Source: Candidatus Omnitrophota bacterium | Lineage (GTDB): Bacteria > Omnitrophota > Gorgyraeia > Gygaellales > UBA12090 | DNA: 37,263 bases | Direction: 5' to 3' | NCBI GenBank assembly: GCA_030674475.1 | Contig: JAUSCZ010000025.1 | Coordinates: forward strand, 1-37,263 | Made by a program: the position numbers and the translations under genes | Shown here: piece after piece, positions 18,792 to 26,662 of the stretch | How positions within the stretch are numbered: position 1 is the first letter of the stretch | Layout: each line of letters starts with the position of its first letter | The notes under the pieces: model-generated | Databases searched by the model: none | What the model was told of the DNA's origin: nothing | Seen by the model: only the letters and a program-made list of their open reading frames with translations

Positions 18792-20039
18792 ATGCCGACC
18801 TATAAATACAAGGCTAAAAAGGGCTTAGAGACGACCGAAGGAAGGATTGAGGCCATTTCGGAGAAGGCCGCGGTGGAGAAGCTGGGCGCTTTGGGTTATC
18901 TTCCGGTAAAGCTGGAGGTAGACGTAGGGGCGGGTTCGAACCCGCCCCTACCCGCGGAATTCGCCTTAAATAAAATTTCTTCTGGCTCAGGCAGTGTGGT
19001 CCGGGGCCGGATCAGGTCCAAGGATATTACTGTTTTTAGCCGCCAGCTGGCCAGCCTTTTAAAATCCGGGGTGCCGATTTTAAGGGCTATAGAGATCATT
19101 TCTGAGCAGTCAGAAAACCATAAGTTAAAAGCCATCCTTAGAAATGTGTATGCTTCAATAAAAGACGGCTCAACCTTTTCTTCGGCTTTTCTTAGATATC
19201 CGAATGTCTTCGCGCCTATTTATATAGCTATTATCCGCAGCGGCGAGGATAGCGGGGCCTTGCCGGAGGCCTTGTTAAGGATTGCCGAATACCGCCTTAA
19301 GCAGGAAGAGGTTATCTCCCGGGTGCGTATGGCCATGGCCTATCCTTTGTTTATGGGGTTAGTGGGCTGTGGCACCATAGTCTTTATGCTTACTTTTGTG
19401 ATGCCTAAGCTGACGCGTTTATTTAGCGGTATGAGCCAGAGCCTGCCCTTTCCCACCCGGATGCTGATGGCGGCCAGTTCGTTTTTGCGCCAGTGGTATC
19501 CGCTGATAATTATCTTTCTGGTGGTTTTTATCTTTGTCTTGCGGGCTCAGGCCAGGACCAAGGCGGGAAGATTATATTTGAGTTCATTTATACTCCGGCT
19601 TCCGCTGTTAGGAAAATTTATCCTTAAAGCTGAGCTCGGCCGTTTTAGCCGCACCTTAGGGTTGTTGATTAAAAACGGCATATCTATTTTAAGGGCTATT
19701 GACATAGCTATTCCGGCATTGGATAATGAGGTGATTAAGAATATCTTAAGGCAAAGCCATAAAGATTTAGAGCAGGGTGGTTCTTTCGGTAAGAGCCTTA
19801 AAAAATCCAGGTTGATCCCGGTTTTTATGAGCAATCTCATAATTATCGGAGAAGAGAGCGGAAAGCTTGACGATGCCCTGGCCGAGACCGCCTTTAGTTA
19901 CGAGCGCGATACGGATGAGTCTTTAAAGACTATGGCTAACTTGCTTGAACCGTTGATGATTTTGGTGATGGGCCTGATTGTGGGTTTTATCGTGGTGGCG
20001 ATGTTACTTCCGGTATTTGAAATGAACGCTGTTGTATAG
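18792..20039 (+). CDS. gspF: Type II secretion inner-membrane platform protein GspF
   Basis: 415 residues, usual length about 400. MPTYKYKAKKGLETTEG is the standard start; two GspF domains (about 75-200 and 275-400) each carry a helix with F-S-R-x-L-x-x-L-x-x-x-G-x-x-I-L-R-A-I, and there are three membrane segments (about 180-220, 235-255 and 385-410). It anchors GspE at the inner membrane. Residues VGAGSNPPLP (about 45-54) are encoded by a perfect 28 nt palindrome, placed between the short N-terminal domain and the first GspF domain where a linker is tolerated. It is transcribed with gspE; a GTG-started response regulator follows 18 bases later. Confidence 0.93.
   Translation: MPTYKYKAKKGLETTEGRIEAISEKAAVEKLGALGYLPVKLEVDVGAGSNPPLPAEFALNKISSGSGSVVRGRIRSKDITVFSRQLASLLKSGVPILRAIEIISEQSENHKLKAILRNVYASIKDGSTFSSAFLRYPNVFAPIYIAIIRSGEDSGALPEALLRIAEYRLKQEEVISRVRMAMAYPLFMGLVGCGTIVFMLTFVMPKLTRLFSGMSQSLPFPTRMLMAASSFLRQWYPLIIIFLVVFIFVLRAQARTKAGRLYLSSFILRLPLLGKFILKAELGRFSRTLGLLIKNGISILRAIDIAIPALDNEVIKNILRQSHKDLEQGGSFGKSLKKSRLIPVFMSNLIIIGEESGKLDDALAETAFSYERDTDESLKTMANLLEPLMILVMGLIVGFIVVAMLLPVFEMNAVV
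18924..18951. repeat. REP palindrome, 28 nt subtype (copy 10) inside gspF
   Basis: Arms GTAGGGGCGGGTTC and its exact reverse complement; a G-C-richer subtype without a central odd base. Read in frame as VGAGSNPPLP. Confidence 0.95.
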
Positions 20040-20057
20040 CCATAAGCAGGAGAGAGG

Positions 20058-20447
20058 GTGGATAGAAAAAAGATAATAATAATTGACGATGATAAGGTGG
20101 TTTTGGAGAGTTTGCAAAAACTGCTGGAACTGCATTCTTATGAGGTGCTCGCGGTGCAGGAGGCTGGGGAGGCGTTTTCTAAAACCAAGTCTTTTAATCC
20201 GGATGTGATACTTTTAGACCTATTGATGCCGCATTTAGGGGGACTGGAAATCTGCGAGATGCTCAACAGCGATAAAGAAACCCAGGGCATCCCGATTATC
20301 GTGGTTTCGGCCTTAGATAAAGAGGCGGACATCAAAAAGGCCTATCATCTGGGAGTGGTGGGCTACATCACCAAGCCGTATGACTTAAATAAATTATTAC
20401 AGGAAATAAATAAGGCAATTGCTTATAAGCAGGAGGATTTAGCATAA
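20058..20447 (+). CDS. Single-domain response regulator (CheY-like)
   Basis: 129 residues, a receiver domain only: acidic pocket I-D-D-D, phospho-acceptor Asp54 in VILLDLLMP, the conserved V-V-S-A, and Lys in TKPYD. It starts with GTG after AGGAGAG. With no output domain it probably acts by protein contact or as a phosphorelay shuttle. First gene of the seven-gene signalling block placed between gspF and the pseudopilin genes; partner kinase unknown but likely one of the next three. Confidence 0.88.
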   Translation: MDRKKIIIIDDDKVVLESLQKLLELHSYEVLAVQEAGEAFSKTKSFNPDVILLDLLMPHLGGLEICEMLNSDKETQGIPIIVVSALDKEADIKKAYHLGVVGYITKPYDLNKLLQEINKAIAYKQEDLA

Positions 20448-20450
20448 AAC

Positions 20451-20488
20451 ATTCCCCTCCCTGGCCCTCCCCACAAGGGGGAGGGAAG
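20451..20488. repeat. GC-rich palindromic repeat (TTCCCCTCCC...GGGAGGGAA)
   Basis: Imperfect hairpin with outer arms TTCCCTCCCCC-type and their complement, filling the gap between the regulator and the next kinase. Core (CTCCCC...CAAGGGG) resembles the translated repeats at 24711 and 26252. Confidence 0.75.
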
Positions 20489-20517
20489 TTTATCAAATGT
20501 AGCTAATAGGAGATTGT

Positions 20518-23199
20518 ATGTTTAAGTTTATCCGGGATATGAAAATCAGGTTCAAGCTGTTTGGGATGTTTCTTGTCTCTCTGGGCGGCTTTATCGTTCT
20601 TTTCTTATTTGGATACAGCACTTTGGATTATGTCAAGGTAAACGGCCCGATATATAAAAACATCAGGGCGGGCAAAGACATTGTTGCCGATGTCCTGCCT
20701 CCGCCAAAATATATCATTGAGGCGTATCTTATTTGTAACCGGGTGTTCTTTGAAAAATACCCCGAAAATATCCCCGCGATAAAAGAGCTTTTCCGGAAAC
20801 TTCAACACCTGAAAGAGGAATATTACGAGCGCCAGGAGGTTTGGTTAAAAGAGCTGGCTCCGGGACAATTAAAGGCCGAATTAGTTGAGCTTTCCCATAA
20901 ACCTGCCGAGGAGTTTTTTAGGCTTACCGATGAGGAATATATTCCTCTGGTCTTGGCCGGAGAGCTGGATGAGGCCAGGAAGGTTTTGGATGATAAATTA
21001 GCGCCGCTGTATGAGGAGCATCGTAAGCATATTGACCAGGTAGTCCTGCTGGCTTCCGCGGCGAATGAGCATTATGAAGAAGACTCCCGGAGATTAGTTT
21101 CTAATCGAATTAGATGGATGATTATATTGGAAATATTATTAATAAGCGTTGATATCATTCTGATAACCCGGTTTATCCGCCTGATCACCTTTCCTTTGAT
21201 GAAACTGGTGGAATCGGCCAAAAGGATTTCCGAAGGGGACTTGTCGGAGCAGGGACTCGTTTCAACTGCCAATGATGAGACCGGGATCTTAGCCAAGGCG
21301 GTGGAAGAGATGCGGGTGGCCTTGAAATCTACTGTGGGAGGGCTTAAGGATGAGATAGACCAGCGCAGAAAAGCGGAAGATGAACTACGGGAGGCCCGGG
21401 ATAATTTGGAAGATAAGGTTCAGGAAAGGACCGCGGAATCAGAGGAAGCCAACGAAGCCCTGCATAAGGAAATTGAGGAACACAAGAAGCTCCAGAAGAG
21501 GCTGGATACCCAGTATCGGGTGGCTCGTCTCCTGGCCGAGGCCAAGACTTTTTCGGATATTTCCTCTCGCATCCTGGAATTCGCCGGCCAGAATTTAAAC
21601 TGGGTTTTTGGAGAAATCTGGTTAGTGGATAAAGAGGCGGGATTATTGCGTTGTTTTTCCACCTGGTATGACCCGGTTAACGGACTGGCTGAATTTGATG
21701 TCGATAGCCGCCAGCGGACTTTTTCTGTGGGAGAGGGACTCCTTGGCCGGGCCTGGGCCGATAAGGAGCCGGTCTGGGTTACGGATCTATCCGTTGACTC
21801 AAATTTTTCCCGGGCCAAGATAGCGGCTGAGCAGGGTCTGCAGAGCGGATTTGCCTTTCCTATCCGCATAGGAGATGAAATTTTAGGGGTGTTTGATTTT
21901 TTTAGTTTAGAAATCCGCTTGCCCGACTATGAGGTAATTCTAATGTTTACGGCCCTGGGAAGCCAGATCGGACAGTTTATTGAACGTAAGCGCGCCGAGG
22001 AAGATCTGGTTAAACTGAATCAGTCCCTGGAGGGCCGTATTGTCACGCGCACCAAGGAATTGGAATTCGCCAATAAAGGATTAGTTGAGGCCAACTTTAT
22101 GGCTACGACTCTCTTAGAGGCAATTCCCTTTGTGATGGATATTGTGGATGAGGAAGGAACGGTTTTGCGGGTCAGCCCTAAATTAGAGGCGATAACCGGT
22201 AAAGGGGTTGTGGGCGGGAAGTGCTGGGAGTTTTACCGGGATAATAAAAGGCAGTGCGTGGATTGCCCTTTAAGGAAGGAAGTAAGGGTGGGCCAGACCG
22301 CCTTTATGGAAACCAGCGGAGTATTCGGAGGCAGGATATTCAGCATCAGCCATACCGGAATGATTTATCAGGGGAAAAAGGCGATTTTAGAAATCTTCCA
22401 GGATATTACCGAAAGAAAGCAATCTGAAGAAGAGCTGATTAAGGCCCATGAGGAACTTAAATCCACCCAGGCGCAATTAGTTCAATCAGCCAAGATGGCC
22501 TCGGTGGGCCAGCTGGCCGGAGGGGTGGCTCATGAGATCAATAACCCTTTGACCGGGGTATTAAATAATGTCCAGCTGATTAAGATGGAGCTGGCGGATA
22601 AAGTTGATTTTAAAATAGATGATTTTAAGGAGCTTTTGGATATTATTGAAGAATCGGCTCAGCGCTGCGCCAAGATAACCCGTTCTCTGTTGGAGTTTTC
22701 CCGCTCTCCCAAGGAAACCCTGGCTCCGGTCTCTTTGAATGAGGCAGTGGAAAAGGTGGCGGCCTTAATCAGCCACGAGTTAAAATTGCAGAATATCATA
22801 ATTGAAAAACAGCTTGAGCCGAATCTGCCCCCGGCTTCGGGAAATTTTCAGCTTCTTCAACAGTGTATTTTTGACATCATTACCAATGCCCGCTGGGCTA
22901 TCCACAAAAAATCCGAAAACGCCGGCGGGGTAATCACCATTAAGACTCATTATGATGACCATCTGGGAAAAACGGTGAATATCTCTATTTCGGATACCGG
23001 CGTAGGCATTGCCCGGGAAAACTTAGGCAAGATTTTTGAGCCGTTTTTTACCACTAAACCGGTTGGCGAGGGCACCGGACTGGGATTATCCATTGTCTAT
23101 AACATCATCAAGGAGCACGGCGGAATAGTTACCGTGGAAAGCGAGCCCGGACAGGGAGCGGTTTTTAAGATATCCCTGCCGGCGATACAAGGAAAATGA
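20518..23199 (+). CDS. Membrane histidine kinase with HAMP, GAF and Cys-rich PAS domains
   Basis: 893 residues. Membrane helix 1 (about 12-36), a periplasmic helical sensor (about 37-195), helix 2 (197-220), HAMP (about 215-270), coiled coil to about 325, GAF (about 330-490), a second coiled coil, and PAS (about 530-640) with Cys residues in C-W-E-F-Y...C-V-D-C-P. Then HisKA with His672 in GGVAHEINNPLTG, and HATPase with N-box (DIITNARWAI), DTGVGIA and GEGTGLGLS. It likely phosphorylates one or more regulators of the block; the signal is unknown. Its core is closely related to the next kinase, with which it overlaps by ATGA, suggesting tandem duplication of the catalytic half with different sensors. 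AGGAG precedes the ATG. Confidence 0.92.
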   Translation: MFKFIRDMKIRFKLFGMFLVSLGGFIVLFLFGYSTLDYVKVNGPIYKNIRAGKDIVADVLPPPKYIIEAYLICNRVFFEKYPENIPAIKELFRKLQHLKEEYYERQEVWLKELAPGQLKAELVELSHKPAEEFFRLTDEEYIPLVLAGELDEARKVLDDKLAPLYEEHRKHIDQVVLLASAANEHYEEDSRRLVSNRIRWMIILEILLISVDIILITRFIRLITFPLMKLVESAKRISEGDLSEQGLVSTANDETGILAKAVEEMRVALKSTVGGLKDEIDQRRKAEDELREARDNLEDKVQERTAESEEANEALHKEIEEHKKLQKRLDTQYRVARLLAEAKTFSDISSRILEFAGQNLNWVFGEIWLVDKEAGLLRCFSTWYDPVNGLAEFDVDSRQRTFSVGEGLLGRAWADKEPVWVTDLSVDSNFSRAKIAAEQGLQSGFAFPIRIGDEILGVFDFFSLEIRLPDYEVILMFTALGSQIGQFIERKRAEEDLVKLNQSLEGRIVTRTKELEFANKGLVEANFMATTLLEAIPFVMDIVDEEGTVLRVSPKLEAITGKGVVGGKCWEFYRDNKRQCVDCPLRKEVRVGQTAFMETSGVFGGRIFSISHTGMIYQGKKAILEIFQDITERKQSEEELIKAHEELKSTQAQLVQSAKMASVGQLAGGVAHEINNPLTGVLNNVQLIKMELADKVDFKIDDFKELLDIIEESAQRCAKITRSLLEFSRSPKETLAPVSLNEAVEKVAALISHELKLQNIIIEKQLEPNLPPASGNFQLLQQCIFDIITNARWAIHKKSENAGGVITIKTHYDDHLGKTVNISISDTGVGIARENLGKIFEPFFTTKPVGEGTGLGLSIVYNIIKEHGGIVTVESEPGQGAVFKISLPAIQGK

Positions 23200-25040
23200 T
23201 GCTGACTAAAAAAGCTGTTTCGGGAGGGATAAATACCGGGGTGTATTATTTATTTATTTTGGTAACCTTTATCTTTTTCCTGATAACCGGCGCGGTAGTT
23301 TTTGTCCAGACTAAGGATATAATCAAGGATTTTATTTTTAATGAGCTGGGCTATTTTATTCAGAATGTTGACGCCAAGATCGACCTTTTTATTGAGGTCA
23401 AAAAAGGCCGGGCCCTGGATTTCTGTTCCGACGGCATTATTAAAGACGGGCTTACCTATTACGATCCCGACGATAAAGGCGTGGATAAGCTCATCCAGGA
23501 GATTAATTACCATCTGGCCAAAAATAAGGTGACGCTGGATGCCCAGCTTGAGGATACCCTTATCCTTAATCTCAAGGGAAAGGCTATCTTTTCCAATAAT
23601 GAGGAGAATATAGGAAAGGATAAATCTAAGAAAGAGTATTTTAAACAAATAAGCCGTTATTTTAAAGATGAGGCGGTTTTAAAGAAGCTGCGCCGTAACC
23701 CCACCTCTATAGTTTACGCGAGTGATGTCTATGTTTCTGAAGACCTGAACGCCCCGGCCTTGGCGGTTTCCAATATTATTACTGCCCGGGCTACCGGACT
23801 TCCTTTGGGGGTTCTGGTTAATCGCTATCGGCTGGACGCCTTGATCGGCTTGCTAAAGATACAAGGGATTGAAGCGGGTAAGACCGGTAAGATTTATCTG
23901 GTTAATAAGGACGGCCTTCTGCTTAACGCGCCTAAGTTTTTTCCGGGTAAAAAAGAAGATATAATCTTAAAAGAAAAGATAAACATTCCGGTCGTGATTA
24001 CCGCTTTGGAGGATTCGGTTCAGATGCTGGGGGTATATAAAGATTTTCGTAAAGAACTTGTTTTGGGCGCGGCAATGCTGATGAAAAGAAATAGCTGGAT
24101 CGTTATCGCGGAAAAAGATACCCAGGAGGTATTCGCCCCTCTTTACAGCTTAACCTGGCAGATGATCTTCATCGGCTTAGCCGCTTTAGTGGTGATTGTC
24201 GGGGTATTCTTATTTATTATCCGTTTACATAAAAAAGTAAATGAAAAAAACCGGGAATTAGAGGATTCCCGCAATAAAATGTTTCAAAGCGGGAAGTTGG
24301 CCGCGGTGGGGCAATTGGCCAGCAGTGTGGCCCATGAGATCAATAATCCGCTTACCGGCGTTTTAAACAATGTCCAGCTGATCAAGATGGAGATGGATAT
24401 GGGCACGGATTTTAAGATTGAGGACTTTAAAGAGCAGTTGGATGTGATTGAGGAGTCGGCCTCCAGGTGCGTGAAAATAGCCCGCTCTTTGCTGGATTTC
24501 TCCCGGGCCTCCCAAGGGACATTCCAGCCTTTTTCCCTGAACGAGGCAATAGAGAAGACTATAACTTTAATCGGCCACGAACTAAAATTGCGGGATGTCT
24601 CGGTCAAAAAAGAGCTGGGGGAAAACCTTCCCCGGATTCAAGGCGATACCCAGCTTATCCAGCAGGTCATCTTTGATATCGTTAATAACGCCAGATACGC
24701 CATAGAAAAGAAATCCTCCCCTTACCAAGGGGAGGCGGGGAGGGGTAATAACCCCAAAAAAGAAGCCGGCTTGATAACCTTAAAAACCCGCTATGATCTG
24801 GTTAAGGATTTGGTTTTGCTTTCCATCTCTGACAACGGCACGGGAATTTCTCCGGAAAACCTGGAAAAACTCTGGACCCCGTTCTTTACCACTAAGCCGG
24901 CCGGCGAGGGCACCGGATTGGGCCTGTCTTTTATCCAGGACATCGTGAAAAGGCACAACGGTAAAGTTTCAGTGGAAAGCGAATTAGGCAAAGGAACGAC
25001 TTTTCATATCTCTCTTCCAGTGATAAAGGAGAATAAATGA
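23196..25040 (+). CDS. Membrane histidine kinase with Cache-like sensor
   Basis: 614 residues. Helix 1 (about 8-32), an extracytoplasmic sensor of about 285 residues with a Cache/PAS-like pattern (SNNEENIGKDKSKKEYF, then G-K-T-G-K-I-Y-L-V-N-K-D-G), helix 2 (about 322-346), HisKA with His380 in SSVAHEINNPLTG, and HATPase with DNGTGIS and GEGTGLGLS. Residues 506-517 (KSSPYQGEAGRG) come from an inserted repeat between the N-box helix and the next strand; the neighbouring paralogue lacks them at that point. The start overlaps the previous stop and its own stop overlaps the next start (ATGA both sides), so the three genes are probably translationally coupled. Confidence 0.92.
   Translation: MMLTKKAVSGGINTGVYYLFILVTFIFFLITGAVVFVQTKDIIKDFIFNELGYFIQNVDAKIDLFIEVKKGRALDFCSDGIIKDGLTYYDPDDKGVDKLIQEINYHLAKNKVTLDAQLEDTLILNLKGKAIFSNNEENIGKDKSKKEYFKQISRYFKDEAVLKKLRRNPTSIVYASDVYVSEDLNAPALAVSNIITARATGLPLGVLVNRYRLDALIGLLKIQGIEAGKTGKIYLVNKDGLLLNAPKFFPGKKEDIILKEKINIPVVITALEDSVQMLGVYKDFRKELVLGAAMLMKRNSWIVIAEKDTQEVFAPLYSLTWQMIFIGLAALVVIVGVFLFIIRLHKKVNEKNRELEDSRNKMFQSGKLAAVGQLASSVAHEINNPLTGVLNNVQLIKMEMDMGTDFKIEDFKEQLDVIEESASRCVKIARSLLDFSRASQGTFQPFSLNEAIEKTITLIGHELKLRDVSVKKELGENLPRIQGDTQLIQQVIFDIVNNARYAIEKKSSPYQGEAGRGNNPKKEAGLITLKTRYDLVKDLVLLSISDNGTGISPENLEKLWTPFFTTKPAGEGTGLGLSFIQDIVKRHNGKVSVESELGKGTTFHISLPVIKENK
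24711..24746. repeat. 36 nt palindromic repeat translated inside the kinase
   Basis: AAATCCTCCCCTT, loop ACC, AAGGGGAGG, then CGGGGAGGGGT. Identical apart from one base to 26252-26287 and in the same reading frame. 36 nt is 12 codons. Confidence 0.92.
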
Positions 25041-25786
25041 CCGAAAAGACTAAATTGAAGGTTCTGGTAGTTGATGATGAAAAGGTAATCCGGGATTTCT
25101 TGAGCCGTTTTTTAAGCCTGCAATTGGCCGAGGTGAAGACCGCCTCTGACGGAGAAACGGCTATAGAGCTGGCCAAAACCGAGCAATTTGATTTGGTGTT
25201 TTTGGATATCCGGATGCCCAAGACCAACGGCCTGGAAACATTCGGGGAGTTGAAGAAAATAACTCCGGATATAGCCTGCGTGTTTATGACCGGGTATGCC
25301 TCAGCCGAAGAGGATTTGATTAACAAGATTAAGTATGAAGGGATTATGTGCGTGCGTAAGCCCTTTGAGAATTTAAATAAGATAAAAGAGATCGTGGAAA
25401 ATGTCCTTAAGGAAGCCAGCCTGGCGCCGGATAAAAAAAATGATGACCCTAAGCAAAAAAGGGCCTACCAGCGCCTCAATACGACTTTAGATGTGGATTA
25501 CCGGATTAAAGGCAAAGATGGCGTTTTTAGCCATTGCCAGAGCAGTAATATCTCTTTAGGAGGAATAAGGCTTTTAGCGCCCGAGGAGTTTTCTGTGGGG
25601 ACAAAATTAGATTTGGTTATCAAGAGTCCGGACAATAAAAATACCTGCGTGGTTCCCGGCGAGGTGGTGTGGGTAAGAAAGTCCGAAAGTAAAACCGGAT
25701 GTTATGACGCGGGAGTAAAATTCAGCGAAATAAATATTAATCAGCTGTCCGGGCTGATGATGTCAATAGATGATAAATCATCTTAG
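25037..25786 (+). CDS. Response regulator with C-terminal PilZ domain
   Basis: 249 residues. Receiver domain (about 8-125) with V-D-D-E, Asp57 in LVFLDIRMP, M-T-G-Y-A and RKPF. After a charged linker, a PilZ domain (about 140-235) has R-A-Y-Q-R and N-I-S-L-G-G, the two cyclic-di-GMP contact motifs. It may join phosphorelay input to cyclic-di-GMP-dependent output, possibly acting on the T2SS motor, which has its own PilZ. The receiver is closely similar to that of the next gene. The stop TAG directly abuts a REP copy that begins at its last base. Confidence 0.92.
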   Translation: MTEKTKLKVLVVDDEKVIRDFLSRFLSLQLAEVKTASDGETAIELAKTEQFDLVFLDIRMPKTNGLETFGELKKITPDIACVFMTGYASAEEDLINKIKYEGIMCVRKPFENLNKIKEIVENVLKEASLAPDKKNDDPKQKRAYQRLNTTLDVDYRIKGKDGVFSHCQSSNISLGGIRLLAPEEFSVGTKLDLVIKSPDNKNTCVVPGEVVWVRKSESKTGCYDAGVKFSEININQLSGLMMSIDDKSS

Positions 25787-25814
25787 TAGGGGCAGGTTCA
25801 GAACCTGCCCCTAC
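25786..25814. repeat. REP palindrome (copy 11, centre TTCAGAA)
   Basis: Exact 29 nt copy; its first G is the last base of the upstream stop codon and its own TAG makes a second in-frame stop. Confidence 0.95.
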
Positions 25815-25873
25815 CCATTACTGTCTTGCGCTTGATTATTGATTCTGGTGTTTAATAATTATGGGGATACAAT

Positions 25874-26662
25874 ATGGCTGATACTAAAATCAAGGTTTTG
25901 GTAGTGGATGACGAGAAGATTATCCGGGATTTTTTTGCCCGGCTTTTGTCCTTGCAGGGATTAGAGGTTATTGAGGCCGAAGACGGCTATAAGGCGGCGG
26001 AGCTGGCCAAGGGTAACAAGTTTGACCTTTATTTTATTGATGTGCGCATGCCCGGAATGGACGGACTGGAAACCTTTCGCCAGATACGGCAAATTCATCC
26101 TGAGGCCCTGGTGGTGATGATGACCGGTTATGCTTTAGATAATATTTTAGAACAGGCCCAAAAGGAAGGGGCATCCGGCTCTATCCGCAAACCCTTTGCC
26201 ATAGGTGAAATAAAAGGTATTGTGGAAAAAGCCGCCCAGAAAAAGAATAAGAAATCCTCCCCTTACCAAGGGGAGGGGGGGAGGGGTGAGGAAGCCGCGA
26301 ATACTTTAGTTATTGATGATGATCAAGCGGTGCTTAATTTTTTCGGTAATTTCTTAAAGGTAAAGAATCAAAAATACAGCCTGATAAATAATGCCAAAGA
26401 TGCCTTAGAACTTATCCAAAGAGAAAAGTTTAATTTAGTCTTCTTGGATCTGGTGCTTAAAGACGCCGACGGTCTAGAATTGTATAAAAAGATTAAGAAA
26501 ATCCTGCCCCAGGCGGAGATAGTGATAATCACCGGATACCACGATAAAGCCAAAGAAATTGAAGGTAAGGCCGATATCAGTGGTCTTCTTTACAAACCCT
26601 TTGAAATTGAGGGGATAATTAAGTATATTGAAAAAATCACTCGACCCTTTACTCCCAAATGA
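25874..26662 (+). CDS. Double-receiver response regulator (REC-REC)
   Basis: 262 residues. First receiver (about 6-122) with V-D-D-E, Asp56 in YFIDVRMPGMDG, M-T-G-Y and RKPF. Second receiver (about 143-260) with I-D-D-D, Asp192 in LVFLDLVLKDADG, I-T-G-Y and YKPFE. The linker at 127-138 is KSSPYQGEGGRG, encoded by the same 36 nt repeat found in the second kinase. No output domain, so a phosphate-relay or protein-contact role is likely. The first receiver resembles the one in the preceding regulator, suggesting tandem duplication. The next gene overlaps its 3' end if its TTG start is right. Confidence 0.88.
   Translation: MADTKIKVLVVDDEKIIRDFFARLLSLQGLEVIEAEDGYKAAELAKGNKFDLYFIDVRMPGMDGLETFRQIRQIHPEALVVMMTGYALDNILEQAQKEGASGSIRKPFAIGEIKGIVEKAAQKKNKKSSPYQGEGGRGEEAANTLVIDDDQAVLNFFGNFLKVKNQKYSLINNAKDALELIQREKFNLVFLDLVLKDADGLELYKKIKKILPQAEIVIITGYHDKAKEIEGKADISGLLYKPFEIEGIIKYIEKITRPFTPK
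26252..26287. repeat. 36 nt palindromic repeat forming the REC-REC linker
   Basis: Same element as 24711-24746 with G for C at one position, same frame, placed exactly between two receiver domains. Confidence 0.92.
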
